From: Butyrivibrio sp.
GTDB lineage: Bacteria > Bacillota > Clostridia > Lachnospirales > Lachnospiraceae
DNA length: 47,717 nucleotides
Reading direction: 5' to 3'
NCBI GenBank assembly: GCA_016291375.1
Contig: JAEEXE010000023.1
Location: 1 to 47,717, forward strand
Shown: positions 41,468-47,717 of the stretch, in pieces
How the letters are laid out: each line of letters begins with the position of its first letter
How positions within the stretch are numbered: position 1 is the first letter of the stretch
Translations under genes and position numbers: made by a program
Notes under the pieces: generated by a model
What the model was told of the DNA's origin: nothing
Database searches by the model: none
Seen by the model: only the letters and a program-made list of their open reading frames with translations

Positions 41468-42778
41468 TTAGCTGTAGTTATTGAACATCATTCCTGAATA
41501 TTCGCTTGTTATGTAAGGTGATGCGACATTCTTGGTTGATTCGGGATTTTTGTAATTAACAACCGGCCTGTCTATGTACTTCATGGGATCAACCGATATG
41601 TCTTTTGCCTTCTTAATTAGTGCATCCGTAAAGTTCTTGATAGATGAAAGCTGCTTGTTATCAAGTGATGCCTCGATGGCTTGCTTTAACATCTCTTCGT
41701 CGACATTTATGGTACCTTCGCTTGTAAATGATAGACCAATATCTTCACAGCCTGTCATATAAAGCTTGGCAATGCCGATCGCTTCATTCTTTACTCTGTC
41801 ACTCTTGAACTTATCGTTCTCAACTCCCACAGGGTCGGTAATGAATCTGTTGTAGCTTTCCATGATCGACATTATGTGATGGCGAAGCGCTTCGTTATCC
41901 TTCATAACACCTACATGTATAGGTTTGCCCGGATCTGTCACGTCGCTGATCTGTATGTCGAATTTGGAACCAACCGTAAAGTGGTTGGATACAGCACTCT
42001 TTTCCTCTCCGTTAAGAGTAAAGAGGGCGTTTGTTGCCGGTTTTACAATATTATCAAGACCAAGTGTTGAAACGGATCCTTTGCTGAGATCGCCGGAAGT
42101 CTCGTATATATCGAACTGGTTGTGAGAATCTTCTCTAAGTCCGGTTCTGTGAGAAGCTATCTCAAGTGCACCAAACCCGTTCTCGAATTCCGTGATCTTG
42201 GCTGATAAACCTACATCAGCTTTATTTATAAGTCTTTCCAGTTTCTGAAGTACATCTATGTTCTTGTCTGAATCGTAGATATTAAACTGGAATTCAAATT
42301 CCTGATTCCCAAGTCTTACGTCAAATGCATAGCTTCCTGTAGAAAGTGCGGAAGCTTCTTCCATAGGAAGGGGATGCCCGCGGTTGATCTGAATGGAAGC
42401 AAGCTGGGTTACCTCGATGTCAAATCCGATAACGCCCACGTCCTGATCCGGAGTCTTGCCTATATAAGAAGCGGCAACTCTGTTCTGGTCAGTTGTGTAA
42501 GCAGAGGTGTGAGTTAGGGAAGATCTGTCATCCTGATCGCTCAAGCTGAAAATATTACCCTGAAGCTGCCTTGCGCGTTCTTTTATATCAATCGCATCAT
42601 TGCGTGATTCGTCGTCATTGGTCAAAAGATAAAGAGGGGATTGTTTGTTATGTTTAGCAATAGACTTATACACATCCCGAAGCTCATCCTTGCGATGCGC
42701 GTCAGCATGTGTGACATCTTTGGATACGTAATCCTGTATGAAATGGTTATATACGCCATTTAAAGATATGCCTGCCAT
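41468..42778 (-). CDS. FliD-like flagellar filament-cap/hook-associated protein
   Basis: A 436-residue protein without a signal peptide. The C-terminal third resembles the FliD_C domain (SIMESYNRFI, then CEDIGLSFTSEGTINVDEEMLKQAI), where FliD normally reads lGI-x-dG-l-x-vDe-xkL. The central part is beta-rich (FDIEVTQLASIQINRGHPLP, then SYAFDVRLGNQEFEF). ATG 42778 has AAAGGAGGGG upstream; an earlier start is less likely. FliD caps the growing filament and is exported by the flagellar type III system. No other flagellar gene is in the window, so it may be a second or variant cap or a different surface protein built on this fold. Confidence 0.65.
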   Translation of the reverse strand: MAGISLNGVYNHFIQDYVSKDVTHADAHRKDELRDVYKSIAKHNKQSPLYLLTNDDESRNDAIDIKERARQLQGNIFSLSDQDDRSSLTHTSAYTTDQNRVAASYIGKTPDQDVGVIGFDIEVTQLASIQINRGHPLPMEEASALSTGSYAFDVRLGNQEFEFQFNIYDSDKNIDVLQKLERLINKADVGLSAKITEFENGFGALEIASHRTGLREDSHNQFDIYETSGDLSKGSVSTLGLDNIVKPATNALFTLNGEEKSAVSNHFTVGSKFDIQISDVTDPGKPIHVGVMKDNEALRHHIMSIMESYNRFITDPVGVENDKFKSDRVKNEAIGIAKLYMTGCEDIGLSFTSEGTINVDEEMLKQAIEASLDNKQLSSIKNFTDALIKKAKDISVDPMKYIDRPVVNYKNPESTKNVASPYITSEYSGMMFNNYS

Positions 42779-42805
42779 ACGTGCCCCTCCTTTCTTCCTT
42801 GATAA

Positions 42806-42850
42806 CGTGCGCAATGTAGATTCTGCCATTCCATTGGCATCAATCGCACG
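42806..42850 (-). ncRNA. Structured 5' leader of the FliD-like gene with a GGA-loop hairpin
   Basis: On the minus-strand transcript CGTGCG and CGCACG (plus 42845-42850 and 42806-42811) enclose a second stem TGCCA-ATGGAA-TGGCA (plus 42824-42839) whose loop presents GGA. The structure ends about 15 bases before the AAAGGAGG site. GGA in a loop is the recognition mark of CsrA; the idea is inference and no CsrA or FliW gene is in the window. Confidence 0.5.
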
Positions 42851-42881
42851 AGGGCATGTTTAGCCACCTTTAGTTACTTAC

Positions 42882-42909
42882 ATTATATTTTTATTTGGTC
42901 AATTGTCAA
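42882..42909 (-). promoter_or_regulatory. Sigma-A-type promoter of the FliD-like gene
   Basis: Read on the minus strand, TTGACA (plus 42904-42909) and TATAAT (plus 42882-42887) are both consensus, with a 16-base spacer. A sigma-28 type site is not seen, which is unusual for a filament-cap gene. Confidence 0.7.
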
Positions 42910-42966
42910 CATATTTTTATCAAAAAACCGATGACTTTATAAAAAATTAAGATTACAAGAGAGAAA

Positions 42967-42996
42967 TTGCTTTTGTCTGCCTCCTCATACTATAAT
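42967..42996 (+). promoter_or_regulatory. Candidate promoter of the GT-C-like/birA operon
   Basis: TTGCTT (42967-42972) and TATAAT (42991-42996), 18-base spacer, lie 27 bases before the start codon. Confidence 0.5.
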
Positions 42997-43022
42997 GTTG
43001 AAATGTAAAGGATGGACAGACT

Positions 43023-44921
43023 ATGAATTTTGGGCTTGGAATAGCGGCGATACTTATGTTATCCGCCGTTTTATCATACAGATACAAAGAGACAATCTAT
43101 AATACACTTCCGGTTTCCATGGTAGTAATGATGCTTGCGCTTTATGTGCTTGCATTTGCAAGAGGCATTGGGTTGATCGGAGTTATTTCTGCGATTTTTA
43201 TTATCCTGACAACAATATTTCTTTATAAAAAGAAAATCCTGGTTGGCGTTTTAAGGACTGTGCCATGGATTCAGGTTGTGGTCTTTGGTGTATTTCTTTT
43301 GGCGGTAAGATTACTTACTTCCGATCTGGTCTTTAACTGGTGGGATGACATCAATTTCTGGTCATCTGATGTTAAGCAGCTTTACTATCTTGGCGGTTTT
43401 CCGGGAAAATACGGCAATGTATCACCTGAATTTGGGGATTATCCTCCGGCAGGTTCTCTGATAAAGGCGCTTTTTGCAGGGATTTCAGGTAAAAGCTATG
43501 ATGAGAGCCTTCAGTTTTTTGGCTATTTTACGATGAATCTTGTTTTCCTGCTTCCTCTTTACGGGGCTGTTAAGGAAGGCGTGGATGCTTATTTTTGTTT
43601 GGGAAAAGATAAGGCTTCCGGCGAAAAGAGATCTCTTTTGCCGGTGCTGTCCAAAGGCTTTATACTCTTACTTTCATTTGCTTCGATAGTTCTTTTTCCG
43701 GGGATATTCAGTGGTATTGTGTACTACGGAACTCCCGCGGACATCACTATGGGCATCGTGTACGGAGCGCTTTTGTATTTTATTTATGACAGAGAAAAGT
43801 GCGATGAGGTTTTCTATTATATTAGGATATTCCTCATAACTTCGATGCTTCTTTTGACCAAGTCCGTCGGAATAGAATGGGCGATATATGCGCTGGTATT
43901 CTATTTTGTTATTAATAGCCAAAAGAGTAAGAAGATGATACCGGCTGTTCTTGGAAGCGGCGCGGTTTACGTTAGCTGGCTTGTGTTCTGTCTTATAAAC
44001 AGGCGAGTTGCAAAGCTTACGGGGGCCGGCATTAAGATGGCAACTTCCGGAGCATACGAAGCTCCTGCCAATGCTGCCGATAAGGCTAAGTTTTTCATGC
44101 AGGGATTTTGGTCAATGCCTATGCACGCTGACAGTAACGTTACTTTTGATATTTCTACAGGCGTTGCAGTAGTTATAATATTTGTCCTGTTGGCCGTGCT
44201 TGCGATAGTTAAGGCGGTCCACAAGAAAGAGGCGATAAGACTTGCGGCGTTTCTTGGGGCGACAGCTCTTTTGACCTATGGAATCATATTCCTTGCACAT
44301 ATTTCTATATTTATGACTGAGGATCAATACCTTGATGCTTACGCTATGTCAGTATCCATCGCAAGATATGGCTGTCCCTTTGCACTTGGCGGGCTGTATC
44401 TTCTTATAAGTATTTTTTATAAGAAGGCGCAGAAGCCTGCCGGAGCGCTTGCGTGCTGCTTCTTTGCGGTTTTTGTGCTTCTGACTTCTGATTACAAAGG
44501 CATTTACGGATATCTTTTTGATCATAAACAGGATATGAGGGAGAATGCTGCGTATGTGGATGAAATGGTCGGAGAAGATGGCAAGGTATTGGCTGATAAA
44601 GTCTTTTCCGATAAAGAACTGTGGGGGAAGAGGGTTCTTGTGATGAGGGACGGTCACACTTATCACTGGGTTCACAATGCATATATAAGTGGCAAGGCTT
44701 CTCCTGTTGCGCTTGTGTACGACGGCTTTATGGCTGAATCGGACAGCACGGAGGCGCTTTCAGATAAGATTGCCCGGAGCCACGCTTCGTATTTATATAT
44801 AGAAGATAATGAAATGATCTCGAAAGATCTTTTTGCTCCTTTATTTAAAGAAGGAACAGAATTTGAAAGTGGCAGGATATACCGCATAAATTATGATAAC
44901 GGCGGCGTTTCTATCGAATGA
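43023..44921 (+). CDS. Large polytopic membrane protein, GT-C glycosyltransferase-like
   Basis: A 632-residue protein with about 12-13 hydrophobic segments up to residue 500 and a C-terminal soluble domain of some 130 residues. The first large outer loop reads WWDDINFWSSDVKQLYYLGG and then YPPAGSLIKALF. Acidic pairs in this loop are the usual catalytic place in GT-C lipid-linked-sugar transferases. No specific family is recognised. It precedes birA by 12 bases and is likely cotranscribed with it. A role in wall or surface glycan transfer is inference. Confidence 0.6.
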   Translation: MNFGLGIAAILMLSAVLSYRYKETIYNTLPVSMVVMMLALYVLAFARGIGLIGVISAIFIILTTIFLYKKKILVGVLRTVPWIQVVVFGVFLLAVRLLTSDLVFNWWDDINFWSSDVKQLYYLGGFPGKYGNVSPEFGDYPPAGSLIKALFAGISGKSYDESLQFFGYFTMNLVFLLPLYGAVKEGVDAYFCLGKDKASGEKRSLLPVLSKGFILLLSFASIVLFPGIFSGIVYYGTPADITMGIVYGALLYFIYDREKCDEVFYYIRIFLITSMLLLTKSVGIEWAIYALVFYFVINSQKSKKMIPAVLGSGAVYVSWLVFCLINRRVAKLTGAGIKMATSGAYEAPANAADKAKFFMQGFWSMPMHADSNVTFDISTGVAVVIIFVLLAVLAIVKAVHKKEAIRLAAFLGATALLTYGIIFLAHISIFMTEDQYLDAYAMSVSIARYGCPFALGGLYLLISIFYKKAQKPAGALACCFFAVFVLLTSDYKGIYGYLFDHKQDMRENAAYVDEMVGEDGKVLADKVFSDKELWGKRVLVMRDGHTYHWVHNAYISGKASPVALVYDGFMAESDSTEALSDKIARSHASYLYIEDNEMISKDLFAPLFKEGTEFESGRIYRINYDNGGVSIE

Positions 44922-44933
44922 TGAGAGGGTTCT

Positions 44934-45728
44934 ATGGCATCCAAAGAAAAGGTACTTGAATTTCTTGAATTAAATAAAGGAACATATATTTCCGGCGAAG
45001 GGATTGCGGAGTCACTTTCTTTGTCAAGAACCGCAGTATGGAAGGCGGTCAATGAACTTCGCAAGCAGGGATATGATATCGAAGCAGTGAGCAACAAAGG
45101 GTACATGCTTAAGGATTCCAATGATATTCTTTCCGCCGCAGGCATAGTTGCGTGCCTTGACAAGGAGCATATGAGTGCATATCAGGGCAAGGATCTTATA
45201 TGCGTTTATGATGTGGTTGGTTCTACGAACCGCCTGGCAAAAGAGCTTGCTATAGCGGGAGGTGAACATGGCTCTGTCATAATCGCAAATGAGCAGACCA
45301 TGGGAAGAGGAAGGAAGGACCACAGCTTCTATTCCCCGAGGGGCGGGCTGTATATGAGCATACTTCTAAGACCTGAATATATGGATGGAATTGAGCTTAC
45401 GTCGGATGCCGTGACTTTGAAGGTTGGAAGTAGCGTGTGCGATGCGGTTGAAGCGCTCTCCGGAGTGCGTCCGAGGATCAAGCCTGTAAACGATCTGTTT
45501 ATCGGAGATAAGAAGCTTTGCGGTATTCTGACAGAAGCAGGGACCGAGTTTGAAACCGGGTTTGTGCAATGGATAGTTGTGGGGATCGGGATTAACTTTG
45601 ATTCAGATATAAGCTCTTTTCCCAAGGAGTTAAAAGAAATAGCGACGGGGCTGTTCACTCCGGGTGAAGCTCCCGTCACTAAGAATAGATTGGCTGCGGA
45701 TATAATAAATCGCATAGTGAAAATATAA
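44934..45728 (+). CDS. birA: Bifunctional biotin ligase/biotin operon repressor BirA lacking its C-terminal domain
   Basis: A 264-residue protein with an N-terminal winged helix (residues 1-62, LSLSRTAVWKAVNELRKQGY) and a biotin ligase domain (about 80-255) with GSTN at 96-99, GRGR at 124-127 and KKLCGIL near 193. The biotin-binding K-W-P-N-D motif reads K183-P-V-N-D. E. coli BirA has 321 residues; the last 50-60 (SH3-like C-terminal domain) are missing. The stop is 11 bases from the convergent bioB end, so no lost frame can hold them. Nearby BirA operators suggest it still represses. Confidence 0.88.
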   Translation: MASKEKVLEFLELNKGTYISGEGIAESLSLSRTAVWKAVNELRKQGYDIEAVSNKGYMLKDSNDILSAAGIVACLDKEHMSAYQGKDLICVYDVVGSTNRLAKELAIAGGEHGSVIIANEQTMGRGRKDHSFYSPRGGLYMSILLRPEYMDGIELTSDAVTLKVGSSVCDAVEALSGVRPRIKPVNDLFIGDKKLCGILTEAGTEFETGFVQWIVVGIGINFDSDISSFPKELKEIATGLFTPGEAPVTKNRLAADIINRIVKI

Positions 45729-45738
45729 AAATGCCGGG

Positions 45739-46704
45739 TTATGCAAGGCGATAGCCGAGTTCTTCAATGGTTTTAAGGTCTTCTTCTACGGAGATTCCTT
45801 TAACGGTCAGCATGTTGCCGGTTATAGTGGCATTTGATCCGCCTTTAAAGCAGCATATGCCTGTGTCATCCAGAACATCACGCCCTGCGGCGAATCTTAT
45901 GGATGATTTGGGCAGGATAAATTTAAAGATGGCAACTATCCGTCTGACTTCATCTTTTTCAAGCATATCTCTGCTTTCCATCGGTGTACCTTGTATGGGT
46001 TTTAGCATGTTGATGGGGATTGAGTCCGGCTGAATGTTTGTAAGTTCCATTGCCATGTCAATTCTGTCTTCCCAGGTTTCTCCGATTCCGAAGATACCGC
46101 CACTACAGAGCTCAAGGCCTGCTTCCTTAACGAGTTTCATAACCTTGATCTTGTCATCTGTTGTATGTGAGCTGCAGATCTTTTTAAAATGTGCGGGGCT
46201 TGTCTCGATGTTGTTGTGGACTCTTTTAACCCCGGCAGCTTTTAATGCTTCCAGATCTTCTTTGTCTATAAGGCCAAGCGAAACGCAAGGAATCAAGCCT
46301 GTTTCCTTTACTATGCCTTTTACATTGTCGCATATCTGTGCGATCTCGCTTTTATTAAGCTTTCTTCCCGATGATACCTGACAATAATGTGAGATGCCGA
46401 TTCCATCGTGCTTTTTGGCATCTTCTACTACATAATCCCTATCTCTTATTGCAAAAGAGGGAATTTCAGCCTTGGAACACTGGGACTGGGCGCAGAACTT
46501 GCAGTTCTCGCTGCATCTGCCTCCCTTTACACTCATAATGGCGCACATATCGAAATTGTTGCCGTTAAAGTGCTCTCTTAATTTATCAGCCTGTGCGCAC
46601 AGCTCATCAAGGGGTGCGTCGACAAGGCTTAGGGCTTCTTCTTTGGTGATCTTGTAGCCCTCCATTATTTTTTTGGCCAATTCTTCTACGTTTACAGTTG
46701 TCAT
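45739..46704 (-). CDS. bioB: Biotin synthase
   Basis: A 321-residue radical SAM enzyme that inserts sulfur into dethiobiotin. The iron-sulfur motif C-SEN-C-KF-C (GGRCSENCKFCAQS) is near residue 60, followed by VSSGRKL, NNIETSPAHF, GGIFGIGETWEDRI and FAAGRDVL, all standard for BioB. ATG 46704 is chosen for AAGG at a good distance; an ATG 15 bases upstream has no clear site. It diverges from bioY across a BirA operator. No bioF, bioA or bioD is present, so the cell may depend on imported dethiobiotin or hold those genes elsewhere. Confidence 0.96.
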   Translation of the reverse strand: MTTVNVEELAKKIMEGYKITKEEALSLVDAPLDELCAQADKLREHFNGNNFDMCAIMSVKGGRCSENCKFCAQSQCSKAEIPSFAIRDRDYVVEDAKKHDGIGISHYCQVSSGRKLNKSEIAQICDNVKGIVKETGLIPCVSLGLIDKEDLEALKAAGVKRVHNNIETSPAHFKKICSSHTTDDKIKVMKLVKEAGLELCSGGIFGIGETWEDRIDMAMELTNIQPDSIPINMLKPIQGTPMESRDMLEKDEVRRIVAIFKFILPKSSIRFAAGRDVLDDTGICCFKGGSNATITGNMLTVKGISVEEDLKTIEELGYRLA

Positions 46705-46750
46705 GTCTCTTACCTTCATTTCTTTTGCATGTATTAATGAGTCTTTCCTA

Positions 46751-46803
46751 TTGTTAACCTGAAAAAAGAAATTGTCAACTACAAAATAATTATGGTTGAC
46801 AAT
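46751..46803. promoter_or_regulatory. BirA operator in the divergent bioB-bioY promoter region
   Basis: ATTGTCAAC (46771-46779) and GTTGACAAT (46795-46803) are perfect 9-bp reverse complements spaced by 15 bases, matching the known TTGTnAAC-N(14-16)-GTTnACAA BirA consensus. Each arm overlaps a -35 element: TTGACA for bioY (46796-46801, -10 TATTCT at 46819-46824, spacer 17) and TTGACA on the minus strand for bioB (plus 46773-46778). A third half-site TTGTTAACC lies at 46751-46759 over the bioB -10 region. One bound dimer would silence both genes. Confidence 0.9.
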
Positions 46804-46853
46804 CAAAAATCTTTCCATTATTCTATCTTGTGGAAAAGAAAAGGAGACTTGAT

Positions 46854-47408
46854 ATGGAAAACGTAAATACTGCTATTGAAAAGAAGATTTCAACGAAGAG
46901 ACTTGTTATATGCGCGTTGTTCGCAGCGCTTTTGTGTGTGTCGGCTTATATGAGTATTCCCACACCGCTTCCTATGGCGCCTAAGATCACACTTATGAAT
47001 TTTATGGTATTTCTGATAGCGCTTCTTTTTCCTTTAGGAGAATCTGTTCTTATAGGAATAGTATGGTTCCTTCTTGGTGTTGTCGGACTTCCCGTATTTA
47101 TCGGAGGAGGCGCCGGAGTCGGATATCTTGTGGCACCTTACGGAGCATATACATGGGCATTTCCGATTGTAATGCTTGTTCTTCCTATTATTAAAGGAAA
47201 AACATATAATCGAATCAGATACACAGTTTGTGCGATAATAGGTGTGCTTATTATTGATGTTGTCGGAATGCTCTGGCTTATGCATTCTATGGGATATGAT
47301 CTTAAGACGGGATTCCTCCTTGGATTCGTGCCTTTTATTCCACTCGATCTGCTTAAGGCTGTTGTGGTAGCACAGATTATTCCTGCTTTTAAAAAGGTAC
47401 TTGATTAA
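46854..47408 (+). CDS. bioY: Biotin transporter substrate-binding component BioY
   Basis: A 184-residue membrane protein with six helices, the S-component of the ECF-type biotin importer. Characteristic segments are YMSIPTPLPMAPKITLMNFMVFLIALLFP near residue 35, GVVGLPVF-GGGAGVGYLVAPYGAY near 85 and a final helix ending LKAVVVAQIIPAF. ATG 46854 has AAAGGAGA 7 bases upstream. The shared EcfA/EcfT energy module is not in the window. It is divergent from bioB and controlled by the BirA operator, so biotin uptake and the last biosynthetic step respond together. Confidence 0.95.
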   Translation: MENVNTAIEKKISTKRLVICALFAALLCVSAYMSIPTPLPMAPKITLMNFMVFLIALLFPLGESVLIGIVWFLLGVVGLPVFIGGGAGVGYLVAPYGAYTWAFPIVMLVLPIIKGKTYNRIRYTVCAIIGVLIIDVVGMLWLMHSMGYDLKTGFLLGFVPFIPLDLLKAVVVAQIIPAFKKVLD

Positions 47409-47502
47409 AACTTTACACGCTTCGTTAAACGCTGACTGCAATAAAAGGCTGCGGATAAGGGGCGATGAGGCTGAGAAGTTCGGGTAAATAAAAGAAGTGA
47501 TT

Positions 47503-47539
47503 AAAAGCCTGCATGTTATGCGGGCTTTTCGCTTTTTTA
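47503..47539 (+). terminator. Intrinsic terminator after bioY
   Basis: AAAAGCCTGCAT (47503-47514) pairs with ATGCGGGCTTTT (47518-47529) with one G-T wobble and a 3-base loop, followed by CGCTTTTTT. Confidence 0.85.
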
Positions 47540-47567
47540 TTCAATAAAAAAACATATAAAAATATCG

Positions 47568-47596
47568 TTGACGAAGATAAAACAGTATGTTATATT
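47568..47596 (+). promoter_or_regulatory. Strong promoter upstream of rpmG
   Basis: TTGACG (47568-47573) and TATATT (47591-47596) are separated by 17 bases. The leader carries a stretch of eight T. Confidence 0.8.
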
Positions 47597-47681
47597 AGAC
47601 AAGCGACATGAGATTTACGTCTTTTTTTTATGCAAAAAATTATTGTGGCGATTTAGAAGAGTACACGCCGGAGGTGAGATA

Positions 47682-47717
47682 ATGCGTACAAGAATTACAC
47701 TTGCTTGCACAGAATGC
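47682..47717 (+). CDS. rpmG: Ribosomal protein L33 (partial, runs off the window)
   Basis: Twelve codons are visible: MRTRITLACTEC. This matches the N-terminus of bacterial L33 (typically MRVKITLACTEC), including the first zinc-ribbon C-x2-C of the C+ form. The site CGGAGG lies 9 bases upstream of the ATG. In Firmicutes rpmG is usually followed by secE and nusG, which would lie beyond the window. Confidence 0.85.
   Translation, partial: MRTRITLACTEC

Noticed and set aside
42781..42880. Cyclic di-GMP riboswitch upstream of the FliD-like gene
   Set aside because: The conserved GEMM core and tetraloop-receptor sequences are not present.
1..47717. CRISPR array, tRNA or rRNA genes, insertion sequences
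   Set aside because: Reading through the intergenic regions showed no regularly spaced repeats, no cloverleaf-type sequences and no transposase or terminal repeats.

Overview
The window reads as a chromosomal segment of a motile, butyrate-forming anaerobe of the Lachnospiraceae, most like Butyrivibrio or Pseudobutyrivibrio. The reasons are a ptb-buk butyrate pair, a clostridial-type NADP-dependent secondary alcohol dehydrogenase, a FliD-like flagellar protein, good sigma-A promoters, AGGAGG-type ribosome binding sites and moderate GC. The genus is an inference; no rRNA or tRNA gene is present. No transposase, integrase, CRISPR array or complete prophage was seen.

Layout. Positions 1-5150 are the AT-rich end of a capsule or exopolysaccharide cluster (cysteine-rich protein tail, Stealth phosphotransferase, GT4 glycosyltransferase, Wzy-like polymerase, Wzx-like flippase). 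It is followed by a solo HEPN protein and a polytopic membrane protein. From 7 to 11.7 kb there are accessory metabolic genes: zinc alcohol dehydrogenase, CobW-type GTPase, a GT2 glycosyltransferase, a hotdog thioesterase and a GNAT acetyltransferase. From 18.0 down to 11.8 kb on the minus strand runs a sulfur-related block: cysK behind a predicted attenuator, an SsuABC-like ABC importer, then a DUF4418 protein and an FtsX/LolD-like ABC pair. At 18.2-20.3 kb lie ptb and buk.

The least explained part is at 20.5-23.5 kb. It is a tight three-gene operon encoding a zinc-ribbon protein with a degenerate kinase-like domain, a von Willebrand factor A protein with an altered MIDAS motif, and a divergent adenylosuccinate synthetase (PurA) paralogue. 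I could not match this combination to a named system. It is followed by the housekeeping secA-prfB operon, in which secA has a predicted leader terminator and prfB lacks the usual programmed frameshift.

From 27.6 to 41.4 kb are signalling and surface-glycan genes: two membrane diguanylate cyclases, two lipoproteins, and an operon that combines TPR-linked glycosyltransferases with CDP-glucose 4,6-dehydratase, an RfbH-type 3-dehydrase and a sugar-nucleotide reductase/epimerase, which points to a 3,6-dideoxyhexose. These are followed by a zinc-ribbon/PH-like protein, a small HTH protein and UDP-galactopyranose mutase. An isolated FliD-like gene with a structured leader follows on the minus strand.

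From 43 kb onward come a large GT-C-like membrane protein and a compact biotin locus: a birA lacking its C-terminal domain, and bioB and bioY diverging from a near-perfect BirA operator. The window ends in the first codons of rpmG (ribosomal protein L33) behind a strong promoter.
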